Notes: generated by a model not told the origin, from the sequence alone. A stretch of 64,000 nt of DNA from Candidatus Brocadiaceae bacterium S225 (GCA_007859995.1 SMSL01000005.1:1-64000), one strand, 5' to 3'. Counted from the first letter of the stretch, positions 17,086 through 26,738 are shown. Program-made: numbers and translations.

Positions 17086-17856
17086 ATGCCAGATTTGCAT
17101 CAAGAAAATAAAGTATTTTTGATATCGGCAATACGCGATATATTCGTTGGGTTTTTGGATGTTTTGTACCCACGTCACTGTTTTGCCTGTGACAAGAGTC
17201 TTCATGAAGAAAAAAACACCTATATATGTGAAAGCTGCCTGGAAATAATAGAAACAGCCGAAGCAAAACGCTGCAGTAAGTGTGGTCTAAAATTAGGATC
17301 AGGCATAACTTCTTCTAGCAAAGGATGCCATGAATGTAAAAACAATAAATTCAGATTTGAAAAATGTTTTTTTGTATCTGATAACACAGAACCTGTCAAA
17401 ACCCTTATTCATCAGTTCAAGTATAAAAAACATACATGCCTGGCGACACCATTAGGATATCTGCTAACAAATCTCTTATATCAAAAAACTATTTGTGAAA
17501 TAGACTTTGTTGTACCAGTGCCCCTTCATTGGAAAAAGAAGCAGGAAAGGGGTTTTAACCAGTCTGAGTTGATGGCCAAAAAAATATGTGATGAATTATC
17601 TATACCAATTTCTATAAACAACCTGCATCGTGCAAAAAACACATTGTCACAAACTCAGCTCTCACGTGTACAGCGGCAGAAAAATGTTAAAGGTGCCTTC
17701 AGGGTTAAAAATCCGGAGAAGTTTTATCAAAAAAATATTCTCCTGGTAGACGATGTTTTAACAACTGGAATGACGGCCTCAGAATGCGCAAAAAGCCTGG
17801 AAAATGCAGGAGCAGGCAAAATATTCCTCATCGCACTTGCGAGATCAAAGATGTAA
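17086..17856 (+). CDS. comF: ComF-family phosphoribosyltransferase-like protein
   Basis: A 256-residue protein with an N-terminal double zinc finger (CFACDKSLHEE; YICESCLEII; CSKCGLKL; GCHECKNN) and a C-terminal PRTase fold with LLVDDVLTTGMTASECAKSL, the PRPP-binding loop. The central DFVVPVPLHWKKKQERGFNQ block is diagnostic of ComF/GntX. ComF is required for DNA uptake in transformable bacteria. It is of interest that comM is also present here. It is transcribed divergently from the TPR lipoprotein gene. Confidence 0.9.
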   Translation: MPDLHQENKVFLISAIRDIFVGFLDVLYPRHCFACDKSLHEEKNTYICESCLEIIETAEAKRCSKCGLKLGSGITSSSKGCHECKNNKFRFEKCFFVSDNTEPVKTLIHQFKYKKHTCLATPLGYLLTNLLYQKTICEIDFVVPVPLHWKKKQERGFNQSELMAKKICDELSIPISINNLHRAKNTLSQTQLSRVQRQKNVKGAFRVKNPEKFYQKNILLVDDVLTTGMTASECAKSLENAGAGKIFLIALARSKM

Positions 17857-18032
17857 CGACATACGGTTGAACCGCCATACAACCAATCTTGACTCTCCAT
17901 TAGCCTTAACAATATGCCATTAATCGCTTGACTACATTAAATAAAAAAAGTATCATCAATCCTTGGCCTTTTGCTTAATCAGAACAAAAAATTATCAAAC
18001 AATATTATTTAGCTGGTAGGAGGAAACAAGAT

Positions 18033-18365
18033 TTGGAGATAATCATACACGCAAGGCATCTGGACGCTACAGAAGCAATCAAGAACTATGTAAATAAGAA
18101 AGCTTCGAAACTTACTAAATATTCAACCAAAATAACCAAGATACAATTTACCCTGAAGATAGAAGGTGTAAATAACATAGTAGAAGCAATATGTTCAGCT
18201 GCGGGGGGGACACTTGTTGCAGAAGTGACAAATGCTGATATGTATGCCGCTATCGACCTTGTAATGGACAAACTGGACAAACAAATTATCAAACAGAAAG
18301 AAAAAGTGAAACAACCCAGAAGAAGCATAAGAGAAAAAGTTCCGGCAGAAGAGGAGGATGAGTAA
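18033..18365 (+). CDS. hpf: ribosome hibernation promoting factor (short HPF/RaiA type)
   Basis: A 110-residue sigma54-modulation/HPF domain (MEIIIHARHLDATEAIKNYV; KLTKYSTKITKIQFTLKIEG; ATSADM-like NADMYAAIDLVMDKLDKQIIKQKEK) with a short basic tail. It binds the 30S decoding region in stationary phase. The start is TTG at 18033, supported by AGGAGG at 18018-18023, nine bases upstream. ptsN and the HPr-EI gene follow, the familiar hpf-ptsN linkage of Proteobacteria, so this group probably senses nutrient or nitrogen state. Confidence 0.9.
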   Translation: MEIIIHARHLDATEAIKNYVNKKASKLTKYSTKITKIQFTLKIEGVNNIVEAICSAAGGTLVAEVTNADMYAAIDLVMDKLDKQIIKQKEKVKQPRRSIREKVPAEEEDE

Positions 18366-18480
18366 GTAATTTTATCAATGGAGGTGTGGCCTGTTGAAGT
18401 AATTACACTTCTTTCCGTACTTTATTTATTAATGCATTCGGGTTTTATTTTTTAAATTATTTTTTTTACAAAGAGAGCTA

Positions 18481-18954
18481 ATGAAAATAATCGATTTTAT
18501 AGATGAAGAAGCCGTAATAGACGATTTACAATCCACCGATAAAGAATCCGTCATCCGGGAAATGGTTAACGTATTGAAAGACCTGAACAAGATTAATGAA
18601 AGTGAATTAGACGATATAATGAACGCGCTCATAAAGAGAGAAAAAGTGGGAAGCACTGGAATAGGTAAAGGAGTCGCAGTGCCTCATACAAAACACAAGA
18701 GTATTACAAAAATAACAGGAGCATTTGCTCGTTCGTTGAAAGGAGTAGAATTTGATGCGCTTGACGGTGAACCTGTCTACCTGTTCTTTCTGTTACTATC
18801 ACCAAATGACTCAACAGATGTACATCTCGCCGCCTTGGAAAAAATTTCATCTGTAATTAGAAACTCTGATTTTCGTAATTTCGTAAGAAATGCATCTGAT
18901 AAATCAGAAATGATTGACATCTTAAAGGAAGTCGATGAGGCAAAGTCTGAATAA
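18481..18954 (+). CDS. ptsN: PTS IIA-Ntr-type phosphocarrier
   Basis: A 157-residue fructose/mannitol-type IIA domain. The phosphorylated histidine lies in GIGKGVAVPHTKHKSI, and the conserved GEPVYLFFLLLSPNDS and HLAALEKISSVIRNSDF segments are present. With no IIB or IIC gene nearby, it is likely a regulatory IIA-Ntr that receives phosphate from the HPr-EI fusion encoded 29 bases downstream. Confidence 0.9.
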   Translation: MKIIDFIDEEAVIDDLQSTDKESVIREMVNVLKDLNKINESELDDIMNALIKREKVGSTGIGKGVAVPHTKHKSITKITGAFARSLKGVEFDALDGEPVYLFFLLLSPNDSTDVHLAALEKISSVIRNSDFRNFVRNASDKSEMIDILKEVDEAKSE

Positions 18955-18983
18955 CGCAATTCAACTATTAACCAAACCAACCA

Positions 18984-21002
18984 ATGCTTATAGAACGCAG
19001 GACAAAGATAATAAATACAAATGGACTACACGCAAGACCTGCGACACGTTTTGCAGAAATGGCTAATAAATTCAGCTCAGAGATTTTCGTCAAAACAGAA
19101 AACAAGGAAGAAGTAAACGGAAAAAGCATTATTGACCTTCTAACACTGGGGGCAAAGAGAGGAACTGAATTATTAATAACTGCAAATGGAAAAGATAACG
19201 AACTTGCCCTGGACGCACTAGAAGGTCTTGTAAATGACGGATTTAACGAGGACAGCATGGAAACGAGAAAAGGTATTGCTGTGTCGCCGGGTGTAGTAAT
19301 AAAAGATGCATTCATTTTAGAAAGCGAAGGCTATCGAATACCACGCCACCTTATCAAAGAAGGTGAAATACCTAAAGAGATATCCAGACTGAAAGAAGCA
19401 ACAACAGCAGCATGGAAAGAGATCGAGAAGCTTGAAGAGCGTGTTTCAGAAAATTTAGGTTCACAAATTGCTTCTATCTTTGCCACCCACAAATTAATGC
19501 TTCAAGATAAGCTGTTACTGCGTGAGTTTAGCAATAAAGTTGAACAACATAAATTCAGCGCTGAATATGCAGTTACATTAGTCTTACGCGTATATATAAA
19601 AAAATTTGAAAGTGTTGACGACCCATATCTCTCTGCAAGAGTTGGGGATATATATGATATAGAAAAAAGGCTCTTAAGAAATTTATTGGGAGAAAAAAGA
19701 GAAGAACTAAAAAACCTTACAAAAGAAGTTGTCGTTATTGCACATGATCTCAGCCCTTCGCAAATAGCATCTTTAGATACTACGAAAGTACGCGGCTTTG
19801 TAACGGACCTTGGCAGCAGGAATTCGCATGCTGCAATAGTTGCCAGGGCTTTAGGAATACCTGCCGTAGTTGGGCTGGGAACAGCAACAGTCGATGTGTT
19901 TGGCGGAGATCGTGTTATTATAGACGGCAACCGGGGAGATGTAATTGTAAGGCCGGACGAAACAACCATCAGGGAATATCAATTAATAGAAAAAGACTTC
20001 CATGTCTTCGAAGAAAAGCTTACCTCTGAACTTAAAGATTTACCTGCCGTAACCTTAGATGGCAGAGAAATCTCGATATTAGGTAATATCGAATTTCCCC
20101 GTGATATTGGCCCAAGTTTAAATCAGGGTGCTACTGGTATAGGTTTGTATAGAACAGAATTTTTGTTTCTCGGTAGCAATGAAACACCAACAGAAGAGGA
20201 ACATTTTAAAGCCTATTCACAATCAGTGCAAGAGCTGGGAGATAAACCATTAATTATCAGAACCGTTGATTTAGGCGGAGACAAATTCTTCCCTGCAAAC
20301 AGCAATACTGAACTTAATCCCTTTTTAGGCTGCAGATCCATCCGTTACTGCCTGGAGCACCCAGACATTTTCAAACCTCAGCTTAGGGCTATCTTAAGAG
20401 CCTCTGCATTAGGTAACGCAAAAATCATGTTCCCATTAATCTCTTCTTTACAGGAACTTCGAAAAGCAAAGGATATTGTAAAGGAGGTAATGGAAGATCT
20501 GAATCAAAAAGGAATAGATTTCGATGAAAAAATAGAAATTGGTATTATGATAGAAGTACCATCTGCCGCTATGGTGGCAGACGATCTGGCAAAAGAAGTT
20601 GATTTCTTTAGCATAGGAACAAATGACCTCATTCAATACACTATGGCCGTAGACAGAGGCAATGAAAAAGTTGCCCACCTTTATTCACCAGCTCACCCGG
20701 CGATCTTAAAATTATTGAAGATGACCATAACGGCTGCCGAGGAAAATAATATAAAGATTGGGATTTGCGGAGAAATGGGTGGTGAAATTGAGTACACTAT
20801 CTTGTTATTAGGATTGGGCTTAAGAGAGTTCAGCGTCGCTCCGGCAATGATAATACCGGAAGTAAAGAAGATTATCAGGTCAGTTACTTATGAAAGAGCA
20901 AAGGAAGCAGCAGAAACTGTTTGTTCTTACAACGATCCTGCAAAAACCATAGAGTACCTTCGGAATATTGTTCGAGAAATTATTCCAGAATTAGTATATT
21001 AA
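18984..21002 (+). CDS. ptsI: HPr-Enzyme I fusion phosphotransferase
   Basis: A 672-residue fusion. Residues 1-88 are HPr, with the phosphorylatable histidine in TNGLHARPATRF and a serine-46-like NGKSIIDL. After a linker, residues 95-670 are Enzyme I (RKGIAVSPGVV start; active histidine in SRNSHAAIVARALGIPAV; PEP-binding TGIGLYRTEFLF; EIGIMIEVPSAA; catalytic cysteine in IGICGEMGG). It takes phosphate from PEP and passes it through its own HPr to the IIA encoded upstream. HPr-EI fusions are known in several phyla. An HPr kinase/phosphatase is not in the window. Confidence 0.92.
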   Translation: MLIERRTKIINTNGLHARPATRFAEMANKFSSEIFVKTENKEEVNGKSIIDLLTLGAKRGTELLITANGKDNELALDALEGLVNDGFNEDSMETRKGIAVSPGVVIKDAFILESEGYRIPRHLIKEGEIPKEISRLKEATTAAWKEIEKLEERVSENLGSQIASIFATHKLMLQDKLLLREFSNKVEQHKFSAEYAVTLVLRVYIKKFESVDDPYLSARVGDIYDIEKRLLRNLLGEKREELKNLTKEVVVIAHDLSPSQIASLDTTKVRGFVTDLGSRNSHAAIVARALGIPAVVGLGTATVDVFGGDRVIIDGNRGDVIVRPDETTIREYQLIEKDFHVFEEKLTSELKDLPAVTLDGREISILGNIEFPRDIGPSLNQGATGIGLYRTEFLFLGSNETPTEEEHFKAYSQSVQELGDKPLIIRTVDLGGDKFFPANSNTELNPFLGCRSIRYCLEHPDIFKPQLRAILRASALGNAKIMFPLISSLQELRKAKDIVKEVMEDLNQKGIDFDEKIEIGIMIEVPSAAMVADDLAKEVDFFSIGTNDLIQYTMAVDRGNEKVAHLYSPAHPAILKLLKMTITAAEENNIKIGICGEMGGEIEYTILLLGLGLREFSVAPAMIIPEVKKIIRSVTYERAKEAAETVCSYNDPAKTIEYLRNIVREIIPELVY

Positions 21003-21192
21003 ACCCGAAGGTTGATTTGATTTACCGTAAAACTGGATTTCTGCAATCCTGCCTTTTTTTCATTTCCTTTGCATATCGAGCAAACGTGAGAATACTGTTG
21101 ACAGATTTGATATTTGTTACTAGAATCTGTCTAAGTCTAATGGGGCAAACGTGTTGATAAATATTTAATAAGTAAACTATTTTGGCAATATC

Positions 21193-21810
21193 TTGAGAAT
21201 TCAAGTTAAATTTATAAAACAGGGGAGCCTGAGATTTATCTCTCATCATAACTTAATGAAGCTTTTCGAAAGAGCAATTCGTAGAGCGAAAATTTCAGTC
21301 AAAATGTCTGTTGGGTATAATCCAAGACCTAAAATTGCCTACCCTTTAGCCCTGCCAGTTGGAATCAAAGGTATCGACGAAAAATTGGAAATAGAACTTT
21401 GTGAGTGGATGGACGTTTCTGAACTAGAAACAAGGCTAAAAAAACAGCTTCCGGAAAACATGCAAATTACATCAGTCGAGCCGATTTCCAGTAAGGTAAA
21501 ATCTACAGTAAAAGACGTAACTTACGTAGTAAAACCAAAAAATGGTAAAATGCCAGAGGCGGGGATAGCAGACGAGCTTTTATCCAAAGATGCCGTAATA
21601 ATACAAAGAAAAGGGAAAAAACGGGCCTTTAACATTCGTCCATCAATAGACAGCATTAAAACAGATTCACAATCTATTGATTTGGACCTGAAGATGACAC
21701 CGGAAGGAATGGCTCGACCTGAAGAAGTATTATTACATTTAGGATTGAAAGTTGGCAAAGACTACGAAATTTCAGAAATAGTTAGAAAAAGAGTAAATCT
21801 CTTCTCCTAA
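21193..21810 (+). CDS. DUF2344 (radical SAM-linked) protein
   Basis: A 205-residue protein matching the DUF2344/TIGR03936 family: MRIQVKFIKQGSLRFISHHN, LMKLFERAIRRAKISVKMS and GYNPRPKIAYPLALPVG are the family core. Members are often fused to, or sit beside, a B12-binding radical SAM protein, and are common just upstream of RNase G/E, as here. The role is unknown. The start is TTG 21193; no clear ribosome-binding site supports it, and ATG 21304 would cut into the conserved core. Confidence 0.85.
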   Translation: MRIQVKFIKQGSLRFISHHNLMKLFERAIRRAKISVKMSVGYNPRPKIAYPLALPVGIKGIDEKLEIELCEWMDVSELETRLKKQLPENMQITSVEPISSKVKSTVKDVTYVVKPKNGKMPEAGIADELLSKDAVIIQRKGKKRAFNIRPSIDSIKTDSQSIDLDLKMTPEGMARPEEVLLHLGLKVGKDYEISEIVRKRVNLFS

Positions 21811-21845
21811 AGCGCCTGCTAGCACAAGCAAAAGGAGTATATGCC

Positions 21846-23432
21846 ATGAAGAAGAGAATGTTAATAAATGTTGTAGAGCCGGAGGAGAGCAGAATCGCCA
21901 TCTTGGAAGATGGAATTCTTGAAGAATTATATATTGAAAGGTTCTCTCGTGAACAAATTGCAGGAAACATATATAAAGGTCGTATTGTAAATATTGAGCC
22001 AAGCATAGAAGCCGCATTTGTAAATATCGGAATATCAAGAAACGGATTCCTCCACGTTTCAGACGTTAAGAACAGTCGCAGTAGTGGCAATGGCAATGGA
22101 GATTCATCAGGCAAAACTGAAATAACGGACAAAAAAGAAACAATAGACAAAACTGAAATAACGGACAAAAAAGGCAAAACTGAAACAAAGGGAGGCCGCT
22201 CAAGGATCAAGTCTCTATTAAGCCCCGACCAGGAAGTACTTGTTCAGGTTATCAAAGAGGGAATTGGTGAAAAGGGGTCGAGTTTAACCACAAATGTCAG
22301 TATCCCTGGAAGATTTCTTGTACTTACACCGGACTCAACTCGTATAGGTGTTTCGCGAAAAATTGTCGATGAAACTGAAAGAGCAAGACTTAAGCAGATA
22401 ATCGAGGAGCTAAAACCACCTCCAAATCTAGGCATGATAGTAAGAACCGCAGGAGAGCGCCAGACAAAGCGTGAGCTTTCCAGAGATTTTAATTATCTTC
22501 GCAGGCTGTGGAAGGTTATAGAGAATAAGGAAAAAAAGGCGGAAGTACCATCCGTGATCTATCAGGAAAGCGATTTAGTAATCCGCACGATCCGGGACAT
22601 ATTTTCGACTGATATAAATGAAATAGTCATTGACTCAGAGGCTGTCTTTAAAAAAATAAGATACTTCCTGCGTTTAATAATGCCCAGCTGTGTAAAGAAG
22701 CTGAAATTCTACAACGAACAGGAACCATTGTTTCACAAGTATAACATTGAGCGTGAAATAGAAAAAATAAACAAACGGGAAGTTCGCCTCCCGAAAGGTG
22801 GCTCCATTGTAATTGAACAAACAGAAGCATTAGTCGCAATAGACGTAAATAGCGGAAAATATAGAGAGGAAAATGATCCGGAAAGAACCGCACTCAAAAC
22901 AAACATAAAAGCAGCAAAAGAGATTGCAAGACAAGTCAGGCTGAGGGATATTGGTGGAGTCGTCATAGTTGACTTCATTGATATGAAAGAAGAAAAAAAT
23001 ATGAGGGCTGTTGAAAAAACACTGGAAGCATCTCTAAAAAGAGACCGTGCCAGAAAAAAAATACTAAAAATATCTAGATTTGGTATTGTAGAAATGACCC
23101 GGCAGCGTATCAGACCCAGCCTTAAATCGGTAATTTACGAAAGTTGTAAAAATTGCGGAGGCACAGGAGAAACACAGACACTCGAAAGTACCTGCCTGAG
23201 CCTAATGAGGCAGATAAAATCGATGGTAAATAATCCACAAATCAAAAAAATCGAAATTACTGCCAGCGATGCGGTCGCAGGATATTTACTAAACAATAAA
23301 AGAAAAAAGCTTGCAGAACTTGAAGAAAAATTCTCAACAACCATTATAATAAACGGTATAATTGGGCAAAAAACGGGTGAAGTAACAACTAATTGTACCG
23401 ATAGCGAAGGGAATCGAATTGTAACCAGATAA
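21846..23432 (+). CDS. rng: RNase G/E family endoribonuclease
   Basis: A 528-residue RNase G/E. An S1 domain (residues 35-140) is interrupted by a hydrophilic insert (about 78-115) built of tandem KTEITDKK units. Catalytic aspartates are in VAIDVNSGKY and VIVDFIDM. The zinc-link cysteines are in CKNCGGTG. It processes rRNA and mRNA. The start ATG 21846 lies in AGGAGTATATGCC, with AGGAG spaced eight bases upstream. It follows the DUF2344 gene by 35 bases and precedes rplU/rpmA, a common order. Confidence 0.93.
   Translation: MKKRMLINVVEPEESRIAILEDGILEELYIERFSREQIAGNIYKGRIVNIEPSIEAAFVNIGISRNGFLHVSDVKNSRSSGNGNGDSSGKTEITDKKETIDKTEITDKKGKTETKGGRSRIKSLLSPDQEVLVQVIKEGIGEKGSSLTTNVSIPGRFLVLTPDSTRIGVSRKIVDETERARLKQIIEELKPPPNLGMIVRTAGERQTKRELSRDFNYLRRLWKVIENKEKKAEVPSVIYQESDLVIRTIRDIFSTDINEIVIDSEAVFKKIRYFLRLIMPSCVKKLKFYNEQEPLFHKYNIEREIEKINKREVRLPKGGSIVIEQTEALVAIDVNSGKYREENDPERTALKTNIKAAKEIARQVRLRDIGGVVIVDFIDMKEEKNMRAVEKTLEASLKRDRARKKILKISRFGIVEMTRQRIRPSLKSVIYESCKNCGGTGETQTLESTCLSLMRQIKSMVNNPQIKKIEITASDAVAGYLLNNKRKKLAELEEKFSTTIIINGIIGQKTGEVTTNCTDSEGNRIVTR
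22113..22187 (+). repeat. in-frame tandem repeat within RNase G/E S1 domain
   Basis: The sequence aaaactgaaataacggacaa occurs at about 22113 and again 36 bases later, followed by a third partial unit (aaaactgaaac). It encodes KTEITDKKETIDKTEITDKK, a charged low-complexity loop. Confidence 0.7.
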
Positions 23433-23543
23433 ATTTTAATTGCAAACCGCTCAACTATCTGCCTCAATAGTATTGGAGGGCGGTATAAAAAGAATTAGCT
23501 TTAATACTCACAAACGAGAGAATATTGAAAGGAGAAATACTAA

Positions 23544-23858
23544 ATGTATGCAGTAATAAGAGAACGCGGAAAGCAATACAAAGTTGAACCGGGCAACATT
23601 ATAGAAATCGATTTAAAGGAAGATGCCAAAAAAGGTGATACGCTTGAACTCACTGATGTTTTAATGGTATCGAAAGATGGAGAGACGCAAATAGGAGCGC
23701 CCACTGTTGAAAATGCTAAAGTTATTTCTGAAGTGCAGGGAAATACTAAAGGAAAAAAACTGGTAGTAATGAAATTCCGTCGTCGTAAAGACTCCAGAAC
23801 AAAACAGGGGCATAGGCAAAAATATACAAAAATCAAAATAACGGAAATTGTTTCCTGA
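23544..23858 (+). CDS. rplU: 50S ribosomal protein L21
   Basis: A 104-residue L21 (MYAVIRERGKQYKVEPGNII; later KFRRRKDSRTKQGHRQKYTK, the L21 signature). It binds 23S rRNA. An AAAGGAGAAA ribosome-binding site lies before the ATG. rpmA follows 52 bases downstream. Confidence 0.97.
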   Translation: MYAVIRERGKQYKVEPGNIIEIDLKEDAKKGDTLELTDVLMVSKDGETQIGAPTVENAKVISEVQGNTKGKKLVVMKFRRRKDSRTKQGHRQKYTKIKITEIVS

Positions 23859-23910
23859 TATTAAAACTACGAAATATATTTTAAAATTTTTGTTACACAA
23901 GGAGTAAAAA

Positions 23911-24153
23911 ATGGCTCATAAAAAGGGACAAAGCTCGACTAGAAACGGAAGAGATAGCAACGCTCAACACAGAGGCATTAAACATTACGGCGGCGAACTG
24001 GTCAAATCCGGTTCTATTCTGGTTAGGCAATGCGGGACAAAATTCAAGCCTGGCACAAATGTCGGATGTGGAAAGGATTACACATTATTTACTAAGATAG
24101 ACGGAAAAGTCAAATTTGAAACTGGCCGTCGAGTTAGTGTACATCCTGCGTAG
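23911..24153 (+). CDS. rpmA: 50S ribosomal protein L27
   Basis: An 80-residue L27 starting [20 protein letters not shown] with the conserved [15 protein letters not shown] segment. The N terminus lies directly after the methionine, with no processed leader of the Firmicute type. ACAAGGAG precedes the ATG. A terminator follows within 40 bases. Confidence 0.97.
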   Translation: MAHKKGQSSTRNGRDSNAQHRGIKHYGGELVKSGSILVRQCGTKFKPGTNVGCGKDYTLFTKIDGKVKFETGRRVSVHPA

Positions 24154-24188
24154 CAGAACTTGGCTGTTAAGCTTAGCGTATCAAAATC

Positions 24189-24214
24189 AAGGGAGCTTAA
24201 ACGCTCCCTTTTTT
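24189..24214 (+). terminator. terminator/attenuator between rpmA and obgE
   Basis: A perfect 8-base stem AAGGGAGC (24189-24196) and GCTCCCTT (24203-24210) with a 6-base loop and a T run to 24214. Because obgE starts at 24230, only 15 bases on, it may partly attenuate read-through from rplU-rpmA into obgE. Confidence 0.85.
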
Positions 24215-24229
24215 CATATAAAAATAATT

Positions 24230-25291
24230 ATGTTTATAGATGAAGTAAGGATTTATGTAAAAGGTGGTGATGGCGGTGATGGCGGTGTAAGCTTTCGTCG
24301 TGAAAAATTTGTCCCTCGCGGCGGGCCTAATGGCGGAGATGGCGGCAACGGTGGCAATGTCATCATACGTGCAAATAAAAATATTGATACATTACTGGAC
24401 ATAACATCAAAAACAAAATTCATTGCTGAGGATGGAGGAAAAGGACAGAACAGCAACAAAAACGGCAAGGACGGAAAAGATTTAATCATTAACGTACCTA
24501 AAGGAACACTGATAAAGGATCTTAAAACAGGACGGACAATTAAAGATTTAAAAGAGAATGATATGTCTATAATAATTGCAAGAGGAGGGAGAAGAGGCAG
24601 AGGAAATGCTTTTTTTAAATCTCCAATTGACCAGACGCCACGTTTTGCTGAAGAGGGAAGAAATGGGCACGAACGCTGGCTGAGGCTTGAGCTAAAACTT
24701 ATCGCGGATATTGGTATAATCGGCCTGCCAAATGCCGGAAAGTCTACTTTACTTTCAAGGATCTCATCTGCACGGCCTAAGATTGCAGACTATCCGTTTA
24801 CTACTTTGCAACCGCAATTGGGGATTGTAGAATTAGAAGATTATAAAAGATTAGTGTTTGCAGACATTCCCGGTCTCATAGAAGGAGCACATAGCGGCTC
24901 AGGCCTGGGCAACACGTTCTTAAAACATATAGAGCGGACCAGAGTCGTTGTCCATCTAATAGATATTTCTTCAACGGATCTTCTGAAAACATACAATCTG
25001 GTCAGGAATGAACTGGCGCTTTTCAGCTCTAAATTGAGTGAAAAAGCAGAAATAGTAGCCATAAACAAATCCGACATTTTAGACATGGAAACCAGCCGCA
25101 TAATGGCTGAAAAACTGAGTAAAGAAATTTCTAAACCAGTATACATGATCTCCGCGGTATCAGGCAATAACGTGAAAAAGCTAATTAAGGCTGCATCAGA
25201 TTTAATAGACAAGGAAAATGAAGAAGAACTTTTATGCCTGTCATCTCCTGCAGACCATGACGCAATTGACAAAAAGGGATTAACATTTTAA
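24230..25291 (+). CDS. obgE: GTPase ObgE/CgtA
   Basis: A 353-residue Obg. The N-terminal glycine-rich OBG domain begins MFIDEVRIYVKGGDGGDGGV and contains GPNGGDGGNGGNV. The GTPase domain has G1 GLPNAGKST, G3 DIPG and G4 NKSD (AINKSDIL). Obg associates with the 50S subunit. The start is ATG 24230; an upstream in-frame ATG at 24116 lies inside rpmA and across the terminator, so it is rejected. Confidence 0.95.
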   Translation: MFIDEVRIYVKGGDGGDGGVSFRREKFVPRGGPNGGDGGNGGNVIIRANKNIDTLLDITSKTKFIAEDGGKGQNSNKNGKDGKDLIINVPKGTLIKDLKTGRTIKDLKENDMSIIIARGGRRGRGNAFFKSPIDQTPRFAEEGRNGHERWLRLELKLIADIGIIGLPNAGKSTLLSRISSARPKIADYPFTTLQPQLGIVELEDYKRLVFADIPGLIEGAHSGSGLGNTFLKHIERTRVVVHLIDISSTDLLKTYNLVRNELALFSSKLSEKAEIVAINKSDILDMETSRIMAEKLSKEISKPVYMISAVSGNNVKKLIKAASDLIDKENEEELLCLSSPADHDAIDKKGLTF

Positions 25292-25322
25292 TATTGTTAT
25301 CTTATCAAAATCCTAAATCCTC

Positions 25323-26072
25323 ATGATCCTGGCAGTAGATATTGGTAATACAAACATTAATATAGGTAGCTTTACAGGCAAGAAGCTTATTTCGCATTTT
25401 TGTATAGGCAATACATCTTTAATCAATCAAAAAACTGCACTACCCACTAAATCATCACTACTGAATGAAAGTAAAAACATAGTAATCGCCTCAGTAAATC
25501 CTGACATAGAATCAGTTTTTTACAAATCCTTAGGGAAAAGGCATAAAAAGAAAATACTAAAGATAGGTAGAGAAATAAAACTGAGGATACCGATACTTGT
25601 TGAAAATCCACAAACGGTTGGTATTGACAGGTTGTTAAATGCACTTGCCGCGTATCGACGAACCAAAACATCTACAATAGTTCTTGATTTTGGTACTGCA
25701 ATAACTATTGACATAGTGTCAAAAAAAGGTGAGTTCCTGGGCGGCTTGATACTCCCTGGAATAAAGACAAGCGCCTATGCCCTGAATAAACAAACCGCAC
25801 TTTTACCAGAAGTAGATATAAAAAGACCTAAAACAATTATTGGAAAAAATTCGGAAGACGCCATCAAAGCGGGAATCTATTTTGGAACTGTCGGGTCCGT
25901 AAACCACATAATAAATGAGTTGAACAGAGTTTTTGGAGATCTGGAATATACTATTGCAACAGGTGGCGATGCAAATATATTTAAAAAAGAGATTCCAAAA
26001 ATTGACAAATTTATTCCACGTTTAACGTTGGAAGGAATAAGATTAGCTTTTGAAGAAAAACTTAATTCATAG
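25323..26072 (+). CDS. coaX: type III pantothenate kinase
   Basis: A 249-residue CoaX of the ASKHA fold: AVDIGNTNINIG (phosphate 1), GIDRLLNALAAY, LDFGTAITID (phosphate 2) and YTIATGGDA (adenosine). It makes 4'-phosphopantothenate, the first step of CoA synthesis. It lies 31 bases after obgE on the same strand. The next gene is convergent. Confidence 0.95.
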   Translation: MILAVDIGNTNINIGSFTGKKLISHFCIGNTSLINQKTALPTKSSLLNESKNIVIASVNPDIESVFYKSLGKRHKKKILKIGREIKLRIPILVENPQTVGIDRLLNALAAYRRTKTSTIVLDFGTAITIDIVSKKGEFLGGLILPGIKTSAYALNKQTALLPEVDIKRPKTIIGKNSEDAIKAGIYFGTVGSVNHIINELNRVFGDLEYTIATGGDANIFKKEIPKIDKFIPRLTLEGIRLAFEEKLNS

Positions 26073-26079
26073 AATCGCA

Positions 26080-26505
26080 TTAAACAATTTTTTTCGATGA
26101 TTTTGACAACTTATGAATTAGTACTTTATAGTCATCTTCATCTCTCAAACTATCCAGATCGCTATCATTTACCAAATGTGCCAGGTCGTCATAACCCAAA
26201 TCTATTGCCTTCCCTAAAGACACCGACGATTTACTAAGCATTCCCATTAACGCAAAACTACATGCAAGATTGTAGTGTACGAGAGGATCTTGTGGTCTAA
26301 GTCTCGCCAATTTCAAATCGACCTCCAATCCTTTCTCGTACATGCCGGTAGCGGTATATGCATTGCCGAGATACATCAGGCATTCGACATAGGCAGGGTA
26401 TTTCTCAAGAACACCTTCCAAAAACCAGATTGTAAACTCATCATCGGTTTTTTGGAATTCCGGTGTTTTTAAATCAAACCTGTATTCTGGAATTTCTAAT
26501 CTCAT
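26080..26505 (-). CDS. TPR-repeat protein
   Basis: A 141-residue soluble protein with two to three TPR units (YVECLMYLGNAYTATGMYEK; PLVHYNLACSFALMGMLSKS) and the conserved Asp-rich ending (DLAHLVNDSDLDSLRDEDDY) common to bacterial TPR_11 proteins. No signal peptide is seen. It is convergent with coaX and divergent from sucC. The function is unknown. Confidence 0.75.
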   Translation of the reverse strand: MRLEIPEYRFDLKTPEFQKTDDEFTIWFLEGVLEKYPAYVECLMYLGNAYTATGMYEKGLEVDLKLARLRPQDPLVHYNLACSFALMGMLSKSSVSLGKAIDLGYDDLAHLVNDSDLDSLRDEDDYKVLIHKLSKSSKKIV

Positions 26506-26633
26506 CTGACAAATAAAATTTACTTATCATTAGCTAATACACGACGCAAAACTAATCTCAGTTTATTGCAAATTGATGTATTGTCAAGCATGATTTTAAA
26601 AAATTGTTGTCTAAAGCGCCTATGCCTTTCACC

Positions 26634-26662
26634 TTGACATATTTCTTTGTGAAAAGTAGAAT
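26634..26662 (+). promoter_or_regulatory. strong sigma70-type promoter of sucCD-kor operon
   Basis: Consensus TTGACA (26634-26639), a 17-base spacer, then TAGAAT (26657-26662), one mismatch from TATAAT. It lies 77 bases before the sucC TTG start and is the best promoter match in the window. Confidence 0.7.
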
Positions 26663-26738
26663 CTGCTATGAATTTTTTGCATACAAGTCTATAAATACAG
26701 TAATCCCGTTTTTATAACTCAAAAGATCAGGACTACTA

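Noticed and set aside
24116-24229. N-terminal extension of ObgE
   Set aside because: It overlaps rpmA and crosses a perfect terminator; the OBG domain starts at 24230.
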